A stretch of 64,000 bases of DNA from Sipunculus nudus (GCA_026874595.1 CM049307.1:92044330-92108329); one strand, 5' to 3'; shown: positions 11,112-23,847, counted from the stretch's first letter. Translations and numbers: made by a program. Notes: generated by a model from the sequence alone, not told the origin.

Positions 11112-14100
11112 TTTTTAGTTCAGCTGACTATAAGTCATCTGAGCTATAGTCATGGTCCATTGTCTGTCGTCCGTCCGTCTGTCTGTCCGTCCGTCCGTCT
11201 GTCCGTCTGGATATCCGTCCGTAAGACTGGCACGTTTCGACACAGTTGGACCTACGAATCTGAATTTCGGCATACAGTTAGATGTCCCCATAATCTCCTA
11301 CCATGCCAAAAATTGGGTCAATAGGACTTCGTTCCTTTGAGATATTAAGGAAAAACCTCAATTTTTTATTAGAAATCTATTTTCACACTTCAGGACTGCC
11401 TAATATCAAAACCACTCATCTGGTTTTCTTCATATTTACCATAAATATTCCTCTATATAGTTCCTATGTACATGCCAGATATTAAGTCAGTATTATATAA
11501 TTTAAAAAAGTTATGGGCCCAAACATTATGGACTTTGTAAAAAAATCAGGAAGATATTTGGTCACTTAAGACCAAAAGTGTTAAAGGTAGGGACTTTTTT
11601 CCTGTAATACAACTTTAATTAATCAAAATTTAATTGTATACCAAAAATTAGATCAAAATTTGTTAAATTTTTTAAATATTGTCAAAAATATAAAATTGGT
11701 ACCTTAAATTATGCCCAACTTTGGCCAGGGCACGTTTTTTTCCTGTAAGTACTGTGGATTTAATTTTCACACCATGTATACATAAGGATTTAATCTGTTA
11801 AAATCTGAAATTTGAAAATAAAAGCTGCAAAATTAGGCTAGTTATTGAATATTTTTGGAGGCTCTTGTTGTATTCCCTTACATTGTCAAGCAGTCCACTT
11901 TGATGACTGTAGGTCATTCAGTGCACATCTCTATGCTCCCCAGGCTGTTGACATAATTTTAGATATCCCCAAAATCTCCTACCATACCGAAAATTGGGTC
12001 ATTATGACTTTGTTCCTTTGAGATATTAAGGAAAAAAACTCAGTTTTCCATAAAAAAAAGCCATTGTTACACTTCAAGGCTGCCTAATATCAAAACCACT
12101 GATCTGTTTTTGATGGTATTTAGTATTCACATTCTTTTATACATTTTCTATGAACATACCAAAAATTAGGTCAGTATTGGGTATTATTTTGAAGTTATGG
12201 GCCAAAACATAATGCAATTTTTTAAAAAATCAGGAAATATATATACTCACATGAGAATTGCTGAACCTAGAGACTTTTTTTCAGGAATATAACTTTATTT
12301 AATCAAGATTCAATTGTTTACCCAAAATTAGATCTGAATTTTGCAAGTTTTCAAGTTATTAGCATAAATAAAAAATCAATACCTTAAATTTTGTCCAACT
12401 TTGGCACTGTTGATTTAATTTTCCCAGCATATATGCATAAGGATGTAATCTTTTAAAATCTAAACTTTCAAAAGAAATTGATTGGAATGAATAGCTTTTA
12501 TTCATGTTTTCATACACCATGTCAAGTGTTGTTTACATCTAGCCCACCTAGTAGTACAGCCTTCACTTGCATTATGTAACCCACCCCAGGCAGCTTACCT
12601 TGGCCCAGCTTGGCCACTACTAGCAGGCTTCCCCTCGCCCTGCAATCATCCCCCCCCCCCAGCTGGTGCATAAACTAGATGAATGTTATAATTTTTCTGT
12701 ATTTTATTTTATTCTTGGACATGCTACATTTTAGATTTTGTATTGAACCACCAGGGTTACAATGATTAAAGTGTACATTTAATTGTGTCCACAAAGTGGT
12801 GTATTGCTGTGAAAGTGTGGATGTTCATGAGATAAGTAATTCCTTACTTCAGAAGAGTAAAAACTTCACCAGGTGTGAAATTGACTATTAATTCCTGTAA
12901 TTAATTTAAACTGGGACATTAATTAGCACAATATTGTTTGTCCCTCATTCAACCAACAGTGTGTAAACTTTATTTGAAAAGATGTTTTATTTTATCAAAT
13001 TTACTTTTATTTTATTTTGGTGAATAAAATTAAGCATGTCCTGAAAACTCCAATATGCAAAACTTTTTAATAGTGATTCAAGGAATATTCTTGTAGATGC
13101 CATGTTGTGCCATTATTTTCTTTTAAAATCAGTTTAAACATTTATGATTTAAAAATAATAAAATATATGTGTATGCATAATATGACCCAATGTTTTTTAC
13201 TCTGTATATATAATGATTGCAACTTTTGCAACAATTCTAATATTTTAACTTATATTTTCAGGTTTTTTAATTAAAAATTTATAAACCTGTAAATAAAAAG
13301 ATGATTCAGATAAAAACTTCTTAATGGAAAAAGTGGATCTGCTTGAAAAAATAGGATTATATATAAACAAAAATTTATGCATTATTCTTTTGAAAGTGAA
13401 ATAAAGGTATTAGTCCATTCTGTCCACTTGCCTGTCCATCTGTAAATTTTTGTATGCAACACAGTATCTCAAAACTTTTACTGTTTTTCTTCATGACAGT
13501 CTTGTCAGAGTATTAGTTTGCAATCATATATTTAGAACTTTACTATAACCAAGTAGGAGGGCCCCTTTTCTCTTAGCTTTTCATATTCTTATATAAATGA
13601 AAAACATTACAATAGAAAATTTCTACATCCACCTTCATGCTGCCCTCACTTTTCCCTTCTCCGAACCCCATCCCAAAGTCAGCCTCAGTAAGCAAGAACA
13701 AGATGAATCAGATATATTCATACTTTAATATTTTGTATAATTATTCGTCCATAGGTACCTATGTACATGCCAGAAATTGTCAATATTGTGTAATATGTAG
13801 ACATAGTGGGCATCACAATAATGTACCTTGTCAAGACTAAAGAGATATTGTGTCATACAGTCACATATTCATAAATCACTTCATCAGCATAGTTAATCAT
13901 AACATCATATCTGTCAAATTGAACGCTTGCAGACTACCATACACTTTAGATCCTTCAACAAATAGCCTTATCATCATTCTACTACTGCTTATTACTGCTG
14001 TCATTGCATTCATATTTGCTCAAATATATCACAATTTTCAACCCCTCCTAAATAAATAAAAAATAAACCACTTTATTTGACTCTATTATCCATCAGTCAG

Positions 14101-14266
14101 GTAATTTCATTTATCATTTACTCACATATTACTTTACATTCCTTTATAATAGCCCAACATGTACTTGATATTCATAAGCTTTATCAACTCGATATAGTAT
14201 CACAGTTGAGAAACATTTATAGTCCAATCACGATCAGCTGAGCGCCGTGACCCATGGGTCCCTTGT
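11112..14266 (+). mobile_element. H1 Helentron-like element, subfamily b, full copy
   Basis: The head TTTTTAGTTCAGCTGAC pairs with GTCATCTGAGCTA as a hairpin and is followed by a TCCG/TCTG microsatellite (11166-11222). The tail is ATCAGCTGAGCGCCGTGAC, then the 12-bp palindrome GACCCATGGGTC, then CCTTGTT. The 3.15-kb interior contains a two-fold repeated module (11180-11870 resembles 11940-12480), then a segment (about 12466-13390) that also forms the first third of the 3-kb tandem units at 31285-40342. No transposase frame. The reversed element at 55684 carries the same interior. Confidence 0.8.
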
Positions 14267-14854
14267 TTTCTGTTTTTGAGACTGTCAAATGGGACAGCAA
14301 TTATGTCACTTTCTCAGCTGTGGTTTCATCCAGTGTCCTGAAACCCAGTTTGATTATTGATTATGATTGGTTCCTTCAGTTCCTGAAGACTGTTGGCACC
14401 ACCTGTATTTTTCCTATTTTTTTTTTTTGCATATTTCCTTTATTTTGAGACTGCCAAGTTGTATTGATACCATCAGATTTGCAACTGTGGTTTCATCTGT
14501 GTCCAGAAACCTTGTGTTTTTGTAAGAACCCTTTTGATTTTGGGTTCATGAGGTCACAGGACCCACTCCTTTATAAAGATTGTGGATGCATTTTAAGCCA
14601 AACTTTTCACCCAAAACCTTCTGTCTTCCATGGTGCACCTACCAATAGGGGAAGGTTCCTGTTCATTCTTGGGTCACTAGGTCAAAGGTCACAGGGCTCA
14701 TCTATTGACAAATTAATTTATGGATGAAAACTCCAGTTTGGGTAGACATATTGGCTTTAAACTGATCACAGGACCTATAATTGTAAAAAAAAAATCTCAT
14801 AAACCTATCCTTAAAGAAAAATTCAGCTGAGCGTGGAGACCCATGGGCCCCTAA
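14267..14854 (+). mobile_element. H1a-related 3' fragment
   Basis: The interior matches H1a phrases ('gatgcattttaagccaaac', 'cctaccaataggggaag', 'caaaggtcacaggg'). The end is TTCAGCTGAGCGTGGAGACC, then CATGGGCCCC, a decayed H1 3' end. It abuts the 3' end of the preceding H1b copy. Confidence 0.6.
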
Positions 14855-15114
14855 TTAAAGGGAGACTTGGAGCGACTGCAGTGTATATCAGCTGCATAGG
14901 GAACATATGACTGAATGATTTAAATAAATGGCCAAGCTGTGATGTTTAGAAGGGGTAAGGAAACAAAACCCTACCCAAACTTAACTAAGAAATTGAAGTA
15001 AATGTTCAAAGTCCTCAGAGCCATCCAGAGGAGGTCAGAGGCCCATAGGATTTTTTTCCTAGCCGGGAAACTGCATGTACTATGTCTTATACCACTTGAC
15101 ACAACCATGATTTG

Positions 15115-17551
15115 TTTTTAGCTCAGCTGACTTTCAGTCATGCTGGGCTATAGCGATGGGTCTTTGTCTGTTGTCCTTCCGTTTGTCCGTCTGGCCGTCC
15201 GTCCGGCCGGCCAGCCGGCCGTTAGCAGGGCACAAATCATAACCGTAGGGGTTAGGGCCATGAACCCTATGCAGTCTTAGAGGTTCTAAAAAGATCTCCT
15301 TGCAAACCTGAAATTAGGTCACTGCGACCTATATTCTCGAAGTTATGGGGTGTGTTTGCACCCCCCAGAAATAATTCTTTTAGCCAAAATTTTCATCCCA
15401 AACCTTACATCTTTCACATACAGCTCACCTACCAACAGGGGAAGAACCATAATTATTTTGAGGTCAAAGGTCAAGGTCACAAAACCAACTTCTTTGAAAA
15501 GCCTGTGGATGCATTTTAAGCCAAACCTTTCATCCCAATTCTTTGATCTTTCACATATAGCTCACCTACTAAGTGGGACAAGAATCCTATAGATGTTGAG
15601 GTCACAAGGTCAAAGGTCAGGGTCACAGGATCCACTTCTTTGAAAAGGTTGTGGACACATTTCAAGCTAGACCTTTCATTCCAAACCTTTTAGCACTGAT
15701 ATCACTTCTCTGCCAACAGGGGAAAAGACCTGTTGATTTTGAGGTCAAAGGTCAAGTTCACAGCACCCTCTTCTTGCTTGGAGTCATTTTCAGGCAAACT
15801 TTTCAATCTATACTTTCCATCTGTCATATATGGCTTACCTACCAATAGGGGAAGAAGCCTATTGATGTTGAGTTCAAACGGTCAAAGGTCAAGGTCACAA
15901 TATTGTTCTAAATGCTTGTGAACATATTTCAAGTGAAACTGTTCAACCCAAACCTTCAGTCTTTCACATATGCCACATCTGTGCATCACTCAATGTGATT
16001 CAAACTTCATATTTATGGGTCTTTTTGCATGAAGAAATAACTAATTGATTTTGAGGTCAGCTGGTCAGGAGGTTAAAGGTTGCAGGTCTAAGTTATTCAC
16101 TCATTGGTAACCAAGTAATTACACCCGGCCAGATGTAATTGGTTAGTAGTTACCCATCAATTAGAAAGAATCCAGTTGATATGTGGGCAAAAGGCCAAGG
16201 TCATAGGTCAGGTCAACTTATTTTGTAGACCATCTCTATTTTTCTTGTATATATAAGCTTGCACTCCAGCTGGTACATCTCACCGTGTGGCTGTAATTGT
16301 GAGTGACACTGGTGACATATGACTCCCTTTTGTATCAGGCTATTAAGTGATAAGGCTTAGTGATAAGTACCTCGTTACTGCATAACAAAACACTGTTGTT
16401 GGAATACTTCAGCTAGGAATTAACACTATGAGAGTATAGTATTAAGGTTTAGCTACTGATTTATGAGATGATGGGAACATTTTGCAGTTTATTTTATGGA
16501 ATTATAGCAATAAACTTAGTTTCCTAGATATCTGAATATTTTTATATAAATCACCACATATAAAAGCAAGTGTTTGTTCTCATAATATGTGGATGGGTAC
16601 TTGATTTAGGATGGCTTTATTTTATTACAAGACTCTTAGTCATGCTTTCTGCATTTCTTTTCTTTCAGATTTTGCAATTTACCAACCCTGCTGACCCCAT
16701 TGAAAAGCAGAGTGATAATAAAAAATATTGGACCTACACTTTTACATTTGTATATCTATAAATCTGATATGAGCGGCTGAACATGCCTTTTGAATTGTTT
16801 TGGACATTCATTACTGTAACATCATTTGGAGAATTTGCCCCAAGTTTGGTCTCTTATTGGAGGATGTGTGATATCAAATGTCAGACTTGTCAGAAATCCA
16901 TTATGTCTGCCAGTTAGCCACCTTAGAAATCCTTTTTTCAGTGCAGTTTCAGTAATTTTCCTTCAATTTTTGGTCCGATTTAGAGAATGGTTGTTGTCTG
17001 ATTTCAGACCTGTCAGAAGTCCAAAATGGCCACCAGGCAACCATCTTTAAATTCCTTTTGATCATATTATCTCAAGAACTGTTAAAGTGAAGGCAGTCGG
17101 ACGTATATTAATGTAATCTTGCAAAGGACTGGGTCAAATATTTCTTAATAAATATTATCATCATATATGGAAGTGCAGTACAGTTGGCTTGTATTGAATA
17201 AAAATTCATACAGAAGCACCTGTTTCTCAATAATTCTTGCATGGATTTCCTTGATTTTTGCTATATATTTTGATCTTATTTTGCCCTTTGTGTTGTTCCT
17301 TTTGAGACTGACAGGTATCAAGTAAGCTATGGGAATAGTTCTGGATACCTTAACAGTCATACATTTTCCTCAGACCATCAATTCACTGTGTTTTAACCAG
17401 ACATAGGTGATATATATTTCTGTTGTCGTAGAAAATTTCAACAAATTGGCAAATTGGTTCTTCAAAATTTGACTGGAAGTTGTGAATCTCAGCCCATGAT
17501 GTCGCAGGTCATGCTTGGCAGCTGAGTGTCATGACCCATGGGTCACTTGTT
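15115..17551 (+). mobile_element. H1 Helentron-like element, subfamily a, copy 2
   Basis: It has the same head hairpin, CCGG/TCCG microsatellite (15181-15222), AGGTCA clusters and interior as the copy at 8089-10511, in the same orientation and nearly the same length (2437 vs 2423 bp). The tail is CAGCTGAGTGTCATGACC, then ATGGGTCACTTGTT. By eye the two copies differ by scattered substitutions and small indels only. The pair in direct orientation 7 kb apart could recombine. Confidence 0.8.
15461..15893 (+). promoter_or_regulatory. AGGTCA direct-repeat clusters inside H1a copy 2
   Basis: AGGTCAAAGGTCA is present at 15461-15473, 15607-15619 and 15742-15754. A variant with CGGTCA first lies at about 15879. 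Most of the motifs are unchanged between the two copies. Confidence 0.45.
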
Positions 17552-17924
17552 ATGAAGTCATTTTCACTGATTCTAAGTTGCACCCAGCTTTCATGATAAT
17601 GACATTACCATGACAATGATGACATCATTTACCCACAGGCCCTAGTGTGAAAGTATGTTTCTTCTTCACAAACTTTTTGAAAAGGTATTGAAGTGATTCT
17701 CTTTAAATTTTGCAGGAGAGTGAGTGCATAGACCAAATATTATATAAAGAGATGATAACATTTGGGGCAGCTTGATATGACAGATGATAGATTTTCTTCT
17801 TTGGGACATCCTGCCAAAATGTCATAAAAATTCATTGAGAACTTATGGAGGTACAGCTTGTACAAACATACATACTCCAGCCAATCACATAACCCTCTGC
17901 TACCTTAATTGACTGAGGTGCCCT
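17552..17924. other. Intronic DNA, no gene seen
   Basis: Contains short ATGACATTACC/ATGATGACATC phrases but no recognisable gene or repeat terminus. Confidence 0.4.
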
Positions 17925-17982
17925 GTAGTGATCACCGTGTCAGTCCGTTCTTCCATCCATCCGTCCTTCAGTCAGTGACACT

Positions 17983-20300
17983 TTCTTTCGCACGCCATAA
18001 CTCAACAACAACATACTGCAACTCCCCGAAATTCACAGGGATGGTTGGTACCTATGACAGCTCCAGACCTATTGACTAACAGACTTGTCTGAATTCAAAT
18101 ATGGCCGCCACAGCCCAATCCCTGATTTTATTTCAAGCAAGATAATTCAACAACCTACTGCAGCTTTCCCAAATTCACAGGGATGATTGGTACTTATGAC
18201 GGCTCCAGACCTATTGAATTACAGGCTTGTTGGAATTCAAATATGGCCGCCACAGCCCAATCGCTGATTTTCTTTTGCATGCGATAACTCAACAAAAATA
18301 GACCGAAGCTTTCCCAAATTCACAGGGATGGTTGGTACCTATGACGGCTCCAGACCTGTGGAATAACAGACTTGTCGAAATTCAAATTTGCCGCCACAGC
18401 CCAATCGCTGATTTTCTTTCACGCTTGATAATTCAACAACAACCTACTGCAGCTTTCCCAAATTCACAGGGATGATTGGTACCTATGAGGGCTCAAGACC
18501 TATGAAATAACAGACCTGTCAGAATTCCAATATGGCCTCAACAGCCCAGTCACATATTTTCTTTCGTGCACGATAATTCAACAACAACCTACCGCAGCTT
18601 TCCCAAATTCACAGGGATGATTGGTACCTTAAGAGGGCTTCAAACCTATTGAATTACAGACCTGTTGGAATTCCAATATGGCCACCACAGCTAAATCAAT
18701 AATTTTCTTTCGCACACAATAACTCAACAACAACCTCCTGCAGCTTTCCCAAAATTCACAGGGATGATTGATACCTATGACGGCTCCAGACCAATCGAAT
18801 TACAGACTTGTCGAACTTCAAATATGGCTGCTACAGCCCAATCGCTGATTTTCTTTCGCACGAGATAAATCAACAACAACATACTGCAGCTTTCCAAAAT
18901 TCACAGGGATGGTTGGTACCTGTGCGGGCTCCAGACCTATTGAATTACAGACCTGTCGCTCCTCGAATATGGCTGCCACAGCCCAATGGCTGATTTTTTT
19001 TCAAGTGTGATAATTCAACAACAACCTACTATAGCTTTCCGAAATTCACAGGGATGATTCCGGGTTCTTATGAGGGCTCAAGACCTATTGAATTACAGAC
19101 CTGTTGGAATTCAAATATGGCCTTGACAGCACAGTCGCTGATTTACTTTCGTGCGTGATAACTCAACAACAACCTCGTGCAGCTTTCCCAAATTCACAGG
19201 GATGATTGGTACCTGTAAGGGCTCCAGACCTTTTGAATTAAAGACCTGTTGGAATTTCAATATGGCTGCCACTGCCCAATTGCTGATTTTCTTTTGTCCG
19301 TGATAACTAAACAACAACATATTTCAGCTTTTCCAAATTTACAGGGATCAGTGGTCCATAAGCCCTGCCTGGGCTTTAGTGTATTTATGTTTACTACTAA
19401 AATGCTTAAAATAAAACGTTGTTCCATGTCCCGATAGACGTAACTCAGTACCAGCTCTTATCACTAAAGCCCTGTAAAGTCTGTATGGTAAATCCCTGAT
19501 ATTTGCACATCAGGGCGTCACAAGGCTCCTGACTCAACAACAACATACTACAGCTTTCCAAAATTCACAGGGATGGTTGGTACCTATGAGGGCTCCACAC
19601 CTATTGAGTTACAGACCTGTCGGAATTCCAATATGGCCTCAACAGCCCAATTGCTGATTTTCTTTCATGTGCGATAATTTTACAACGACCTACTGCAGCT
19701 TTCCCAAAATTCACAAGGATGATTCTGGGTATTTATGAGGGCTCGAACCTATTGAATTACAGACCTGTTGGAATTCAAATATGGCCTCAACAGCCAAGTC
19801 GCTGATTTTCTTTCGTCTGTGATAACTCAACAACAACCTAATGCAGCTTTTACGAATTTACTGGGATGATTGGTACCTATGAGGGCTCCAAACCTATTGA
19901 ATTACAGACCTGTCGGAATTCCAATATGGCCTCCACAGCTTAATTGCTGATTTTTTTTCACATGGGATAATTTTACAACCACCTACTGCAGCTTTCCCAA
20001 ATTCACAGGGAAGATTCCAGGTATTTATATGGGCTCCGAACCTATTGAATTACAGACCTGTTGGAATTCAAATATGGCCTCAACAGCCCAGTGGCTGATT
20101 TTCTTTTGTGCGTGATAACTCAACAACAACCTCGTGCAGCTTACCCAAATTCACAGGGATGATTGGTACCTGTAAGGGCTCCAGAGCTTTTGAATTAAAG
20201 ACCTGTTGGAATTTCAATATGGCTGCCACTGCCCAATTGCTGATTTTCTTTTGTCCGTGATAACTAAACAACAACATATTTCAGCTTTTCCAAATATACA
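17983..20300 (+). repeat. Satellite of ~145-bp units, about 15 copies
   Basis: Each unit runs CAACAACAACCTACTGCAGC, TTTCCCAAATTCACAGGGATG, TTGGTACCTATGAGGGCTCC, 'agacctattgaattacagacctg', ATATGGCCGCCACAGCCCAA, 'tcgctgattttctttcgc'. Anchors recur near 18034, 18174, 18317, 18462, 18604, 18758, 18900, 19045, 19194, 19338, 19564, 19710, 19856, 20000, 20150 and 20294. Units differ by 10-20% by eye. A decayed extra unit lies at about 21335-21430. The entry stretch 17925-17982 has TCCATCCATCCGTCC, recalling the microsatellite after H1 heads, so the array may be the core of a larger element. Confidence 0.85.
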
Positions 20301-20490
20301 GGGATCATTGGTCCATAAGCCCTGCCTGGGCTTTAGGGTATTTACGTTTACTACTAAAATGCTTAAAATAAAATGTTGTTCCATGTACCGATAGACGTAA
20401 CTCAGTACCAGCTCTTATCACTAAAGCCCTGTAAAGTCTGTATGGTGAATCCCTGATATTTGCACATTAGGGCGTCACAAGGCTCCTGAC
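19111..20490 (+). repeat. 957-bp higher-order duplication within the satellite
   Basis: The block 19111-19530 recurs at about 20068-20490. It comprises two satellite units followed by a non-satellite tail starting CATAAGCCCTGCCTGGGC and ending GGCGTCACAAGGCTCCTGAC. The shift is constant at about 957 bp, and the copies differ at only a few positions. A multi-unit block was therefore duplicated after the basic array had diverged. Confidence 0.8.
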
Positions 20491-21606
20491 AATTCCCTCG
20501 CATTTGCATATCAGTCCGTCATGCCTCCTGTGAATGGCATCGTTGCTATGTGGACGCTAGCAGGAGTCACAATGGTAATAGACAGCTAAACCCGCTTGGT
20601 AACATTCGCACTGAAATCATATTTTCAGACAGTCCACACATGGACCTTCGTGTCCTGTGATATATCACTGCTGTTGAACTACGGTCCATGGGCCAAATGA
20701 AAGTGCATTGTAAACACTGTCGCATCTATTTTGTACTGTGTATTTGTTAGTGTTTAAGTTACACTTGAAAGTCTTGCCCCTGTTAAGTTGCCAACACGCT
20801 GATCGCCGTGATCGTTTCAGCCAGCCTGTACGTGACTGCGTTCGTCGCTTGTGGACCTGAATATCTCACGCTGATTGGCTAAGCTAGTGATTCATTTTCA
20901 AACCGGCCTGCCTTGAAAAGCGATGGTCTGATAAACCGTGACACACTGGCTCACAGAGGCTGAGGGTTATATATAGTGTTAAAAGTCTTGCCATACTCAA
21001 AATAGCCGAGGGCCTTAAAATATTAAGACTGATCAAATGGGTATATAAATATCAAGCTAGAAACCCACAATATGGGGATAACCCATGTTGGGTTTGAAAA
21101 AAAAAAAGATTCTGGGAAAGACCACTATAATTACTCCCTACGTCACTGGGAAAGACCCAAGTTCAGCGAGGCGGTGATGTGTGGCGCAGACTGTCCGGTA
21201 CGGCCCAAGTTTACCAGTCGATGAAATAAGAGGGTCAGAGAGTGGTAATTACCGACACTATATGTGCGATACAGTGAGAGAATGTTTTCTCTGTCAGAGG
21301 CAACAATTAAGAGCCATTTCATTGACTGGGCCAGTCTATTGGTCCAAATGAGAGCTCCAGACCTACTGAATTACAGACTTGCTCAAAATCAAATATGGCT
21401 AAGAGACTACATTTGGTGATTTTCTATTGCACACATTATTTCAGACAAATCTTTTTAATCCAGTATGATTTTTCCCTCATGCATATTGATAAAAACCTGT
21501 TTCTGTTTGAGATAAACTAGCAGAAACGTTGGGCCCTCTGAGGACCATTGTCCGACCACATCTAGTTTGCCATATTTTATATTTTTTTCTATATTACTTA
21601 TTTCAG
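20491..21606. other. Intronic DNA before the terminal exon
   Basis: Contains 'cgctgatcgccgtgatcg' near 20800, weakly like an H1 tail, and a decayed satellite unit at 21335-21430. The rest is unrecognised. Confidence 0.45.
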
Positions 21607-21710
21607 AATTACATGAGCAAAGACTGAAGAAGCTGAGGGAACAGTTAAAGAAGATCTCAGAAGATGACTGGAGGTACACGCCTGTAGAAAAACTGATAGG
21701 TCTGCAGTGA
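21607..21710 (+). CDS. ANAPC16: Terminal coding exon, APC/C subunit 16-like protein
   Basis: An ATTTCAG acceptor is followed by an open frame of 33 codons ending in TGA at 21708-21710. The split codon from the exon at 2413-2487 completes as GAA. The residues run LHEQRLKKLREQLKKI (a basic amphipathic helix), then SEDDWRYTPVEKLIGLQ. The closing pattern (acidic pair, W-R-aromatic, x-P-aliphatic-E-x-L-x-G) closely resembles, from memory, the C-terminus of vertebrate ANAPC16, a small subunit of the anaphase-promoting complex ubiquitin ligase. The upstream helix fits less well, so another small coiled-coil protein with this tail is possible. The stop is followed by AT-rich sequence typical of a 3' UTR. 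Confidence 0.65.
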
Positions 21711-23845
21711 GGAGGAGACGAGATAGTGTTCTGACTTCAGCATCCCTCACACATCAGCCATTTTGTACTCCTTTTGCTCATGTTGTGAAATGGTCTAGAA
21801 ACATCTGACTAAATTGCATGATAAAGCATAAAAACAGACAAGAACACAAATAACATGTAGGAACTTTGACAAAGATGTGATGTGTTGAAATATTCAGGAC
21901 ATGTTCCAAATTTATAATGTGTTATCAAAAGTTAATGCTACATACATGCAAATGAATGTGAGGAAACATAAAATACAGCAAAATGCAACAAACACACTTG
22001 TCACAATGACAATTATGTGCAGTTTTCTCAACTTTTGGTCATTTTGTGTCATAAAAGAAGCGAAAGAATGCATATTAAATCAAATGAAAATGTAAAGGAA
22101 TGCTAATGCCCTTGCAAAAGCATATTAATTACATATCTTGCAAACATGGCCTCCATCACATTCACTCACATTAACAAGATTATAGTGTGAGGGCCCATAT
22201 TAAACTACTGATGTACTGATGGCCAAGGGTATAACAATGAGACTATACAGACCTGATGATGCTCACTGAAATGTCCGATTTAAGAAGTTCATCAAAACAC
22301 CACTGGAGCACCACACTCTATTCATGAAATAATATTCTCAGGACAGTCAAACCCTGCTGACGTGCCCACTTTCAGGGATTTGGAAGAGGTTAGATTTTGC
22401 AGGAAGATAGTGTGTTCAGAAAAGCAGTCAGTAGCCAAATAAATGTGGTTACTATTTGATGGCTATTTAATTGTGACTTGGTCATAAGTTCATGTAGGAA
22501 ATTCTAGTACTTGTATAGATATTAAGCTGTTCATTGGTATGTAAGTATATCATTATTAAAACTGAAGTTATACCAGTAGAAATATTATATAAAATGCATA
22601 TATCACAAGATGTGACATAGTGAGGCCACTTATTGGGGCCTATAAGTGTTTAAATAAAAGAAGATTTGTTAAATAACTGGAAGCACACAGGTAGCACGCT
22701 GGTAAAAACCTTCAGAGTCAAAGATAAGCTTAATCTGGTCTGAGTATTGCATAAAGATAAGCTTGCAGTCTAAACAGCCCTTACCGAGATTTGAGTATCT
22801 AGCATATGGCTGTACTGTTGCTCAAATGATTGGGGAATCCACATTTTCTGTAGAAAAACTGTGTCCCTGAATGCTTTAACTAAATGTTGCCTGGCTGGTT
22901 AAACACTTAGGTTAAACGACAGTATACCGAATACCGGTATGTATGAAAACAGTATACAAGGAAACCAGTCTTCCGTTACACTTGCCTATTGTATAGACTG
23001 CACAGACCTATGAGAAGTATATTCATAGGTTCATTACTGGGCCACACTTGTGTCTGTAATGTTGAGGTTCCACAGTATAATGCTTACATGAAATGTACAA
23101 TATATTGGAGAATATAATATTTAGGAAAAACATTTTCTGAATGTAAGTTCAATGAAAATGAAACATACATTCCCTTGTTTTCTGGTATACTGTGGTTCTT
23201 GTTAAAAGGAAAATGAAGTATGGTAATGGATTAAAGTTTTTAAATATAATTTATTACATGACAAAAAATATCAAATTCAGTTAGAGGATGTACAAGCTTT
23301 CATTGTCAATCAAAAATAATTCTAGATCCCACAAATCCAAGAACTATTGTATATTTTATATAGTAAAAGTATCTCTTTTTCAAGACAAGCAAGCCTCTCA
23401 TATATTATGAAAATATGTTCCAGACTGGTCTTGTTGTTGGTTGCAAATGTATTTGCCATGAAAGTATGCTTGGCAGGAAATCAATAAGAAAATGTACTGT
23501 TATTGTTTGTAGCTATCACAAATTGTTGAAATAAGGCCAAAAGAGTATATGCATTTAAATTTATTAAAGTTTGTTCATACAAAAATACTTTCCTGTGAAT
23601 GAAAGGGCGAGAAGAACATTTGCTTGTTATATCTACTATTACATGTCATTATGAATTATGAATAAACGTGATGTTTTGTAGTCTTGTCTATTTGTACATC
23701 TGTTCAGATTGCATTGATATATGTAGATTTAAACAGATTTGTGTAAGGGTTTCCTATGGAGTCCATACAAACAATATGATAGTCGGGCACTTGTTATTCT
23801 TTAAAAGGCTTACAAATATTCCTTCCATGCTTTTCATATTATTAA
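21711..23845 (+). other. Probable 3' UTR and intergenic DNA
   Basis: No exon-like frame is seen after the TGA at 21708. AATAAA hexamers at 22653-22658 and 23661-23666 are possible polyadenylation signals. The UTR end cannot be fixed from sequence alone. Confidence 0.45.
22653..22658 (+). promoter_or_regulatory. Candidate polyadenylation signal
   Basis: AATAAA about 940 bp after the stop codon of the APC16-like gene. In AT-rich DNA this hexamer also occurs by chance; 23661-23666 is an alternative. Confidence 0.3.
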
Positions 23846-23847
23846 CT

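Larger units (their letters stand above)
2488..21606 (+). other. 19.1-kb intron packed with transposons
   Basis: The intron runs from the GTAATA donor to the ATTTCAG acceptor at 21606. It holds several MITEs, a pogo-like fragment, at least five H1 copies or fragments, and a satellite array, all listed separately. Most of its length is therefore mobile or tandem DNA. Confidence 0.6.

Noticed and set aside
18808-20394. Repeated frames of about 61-69 codons on both strands
   Set aside because: They are read out of the ~145-bp satellite and its 957-bp duplication. No start context or domain supports them.
17983-20490. Possible CRISPR-like regular array
   Set aside because: The entire ~145-bp unit repeats with no unique spacers between short repeats, and the context is an animal intron. 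It is a satellite.
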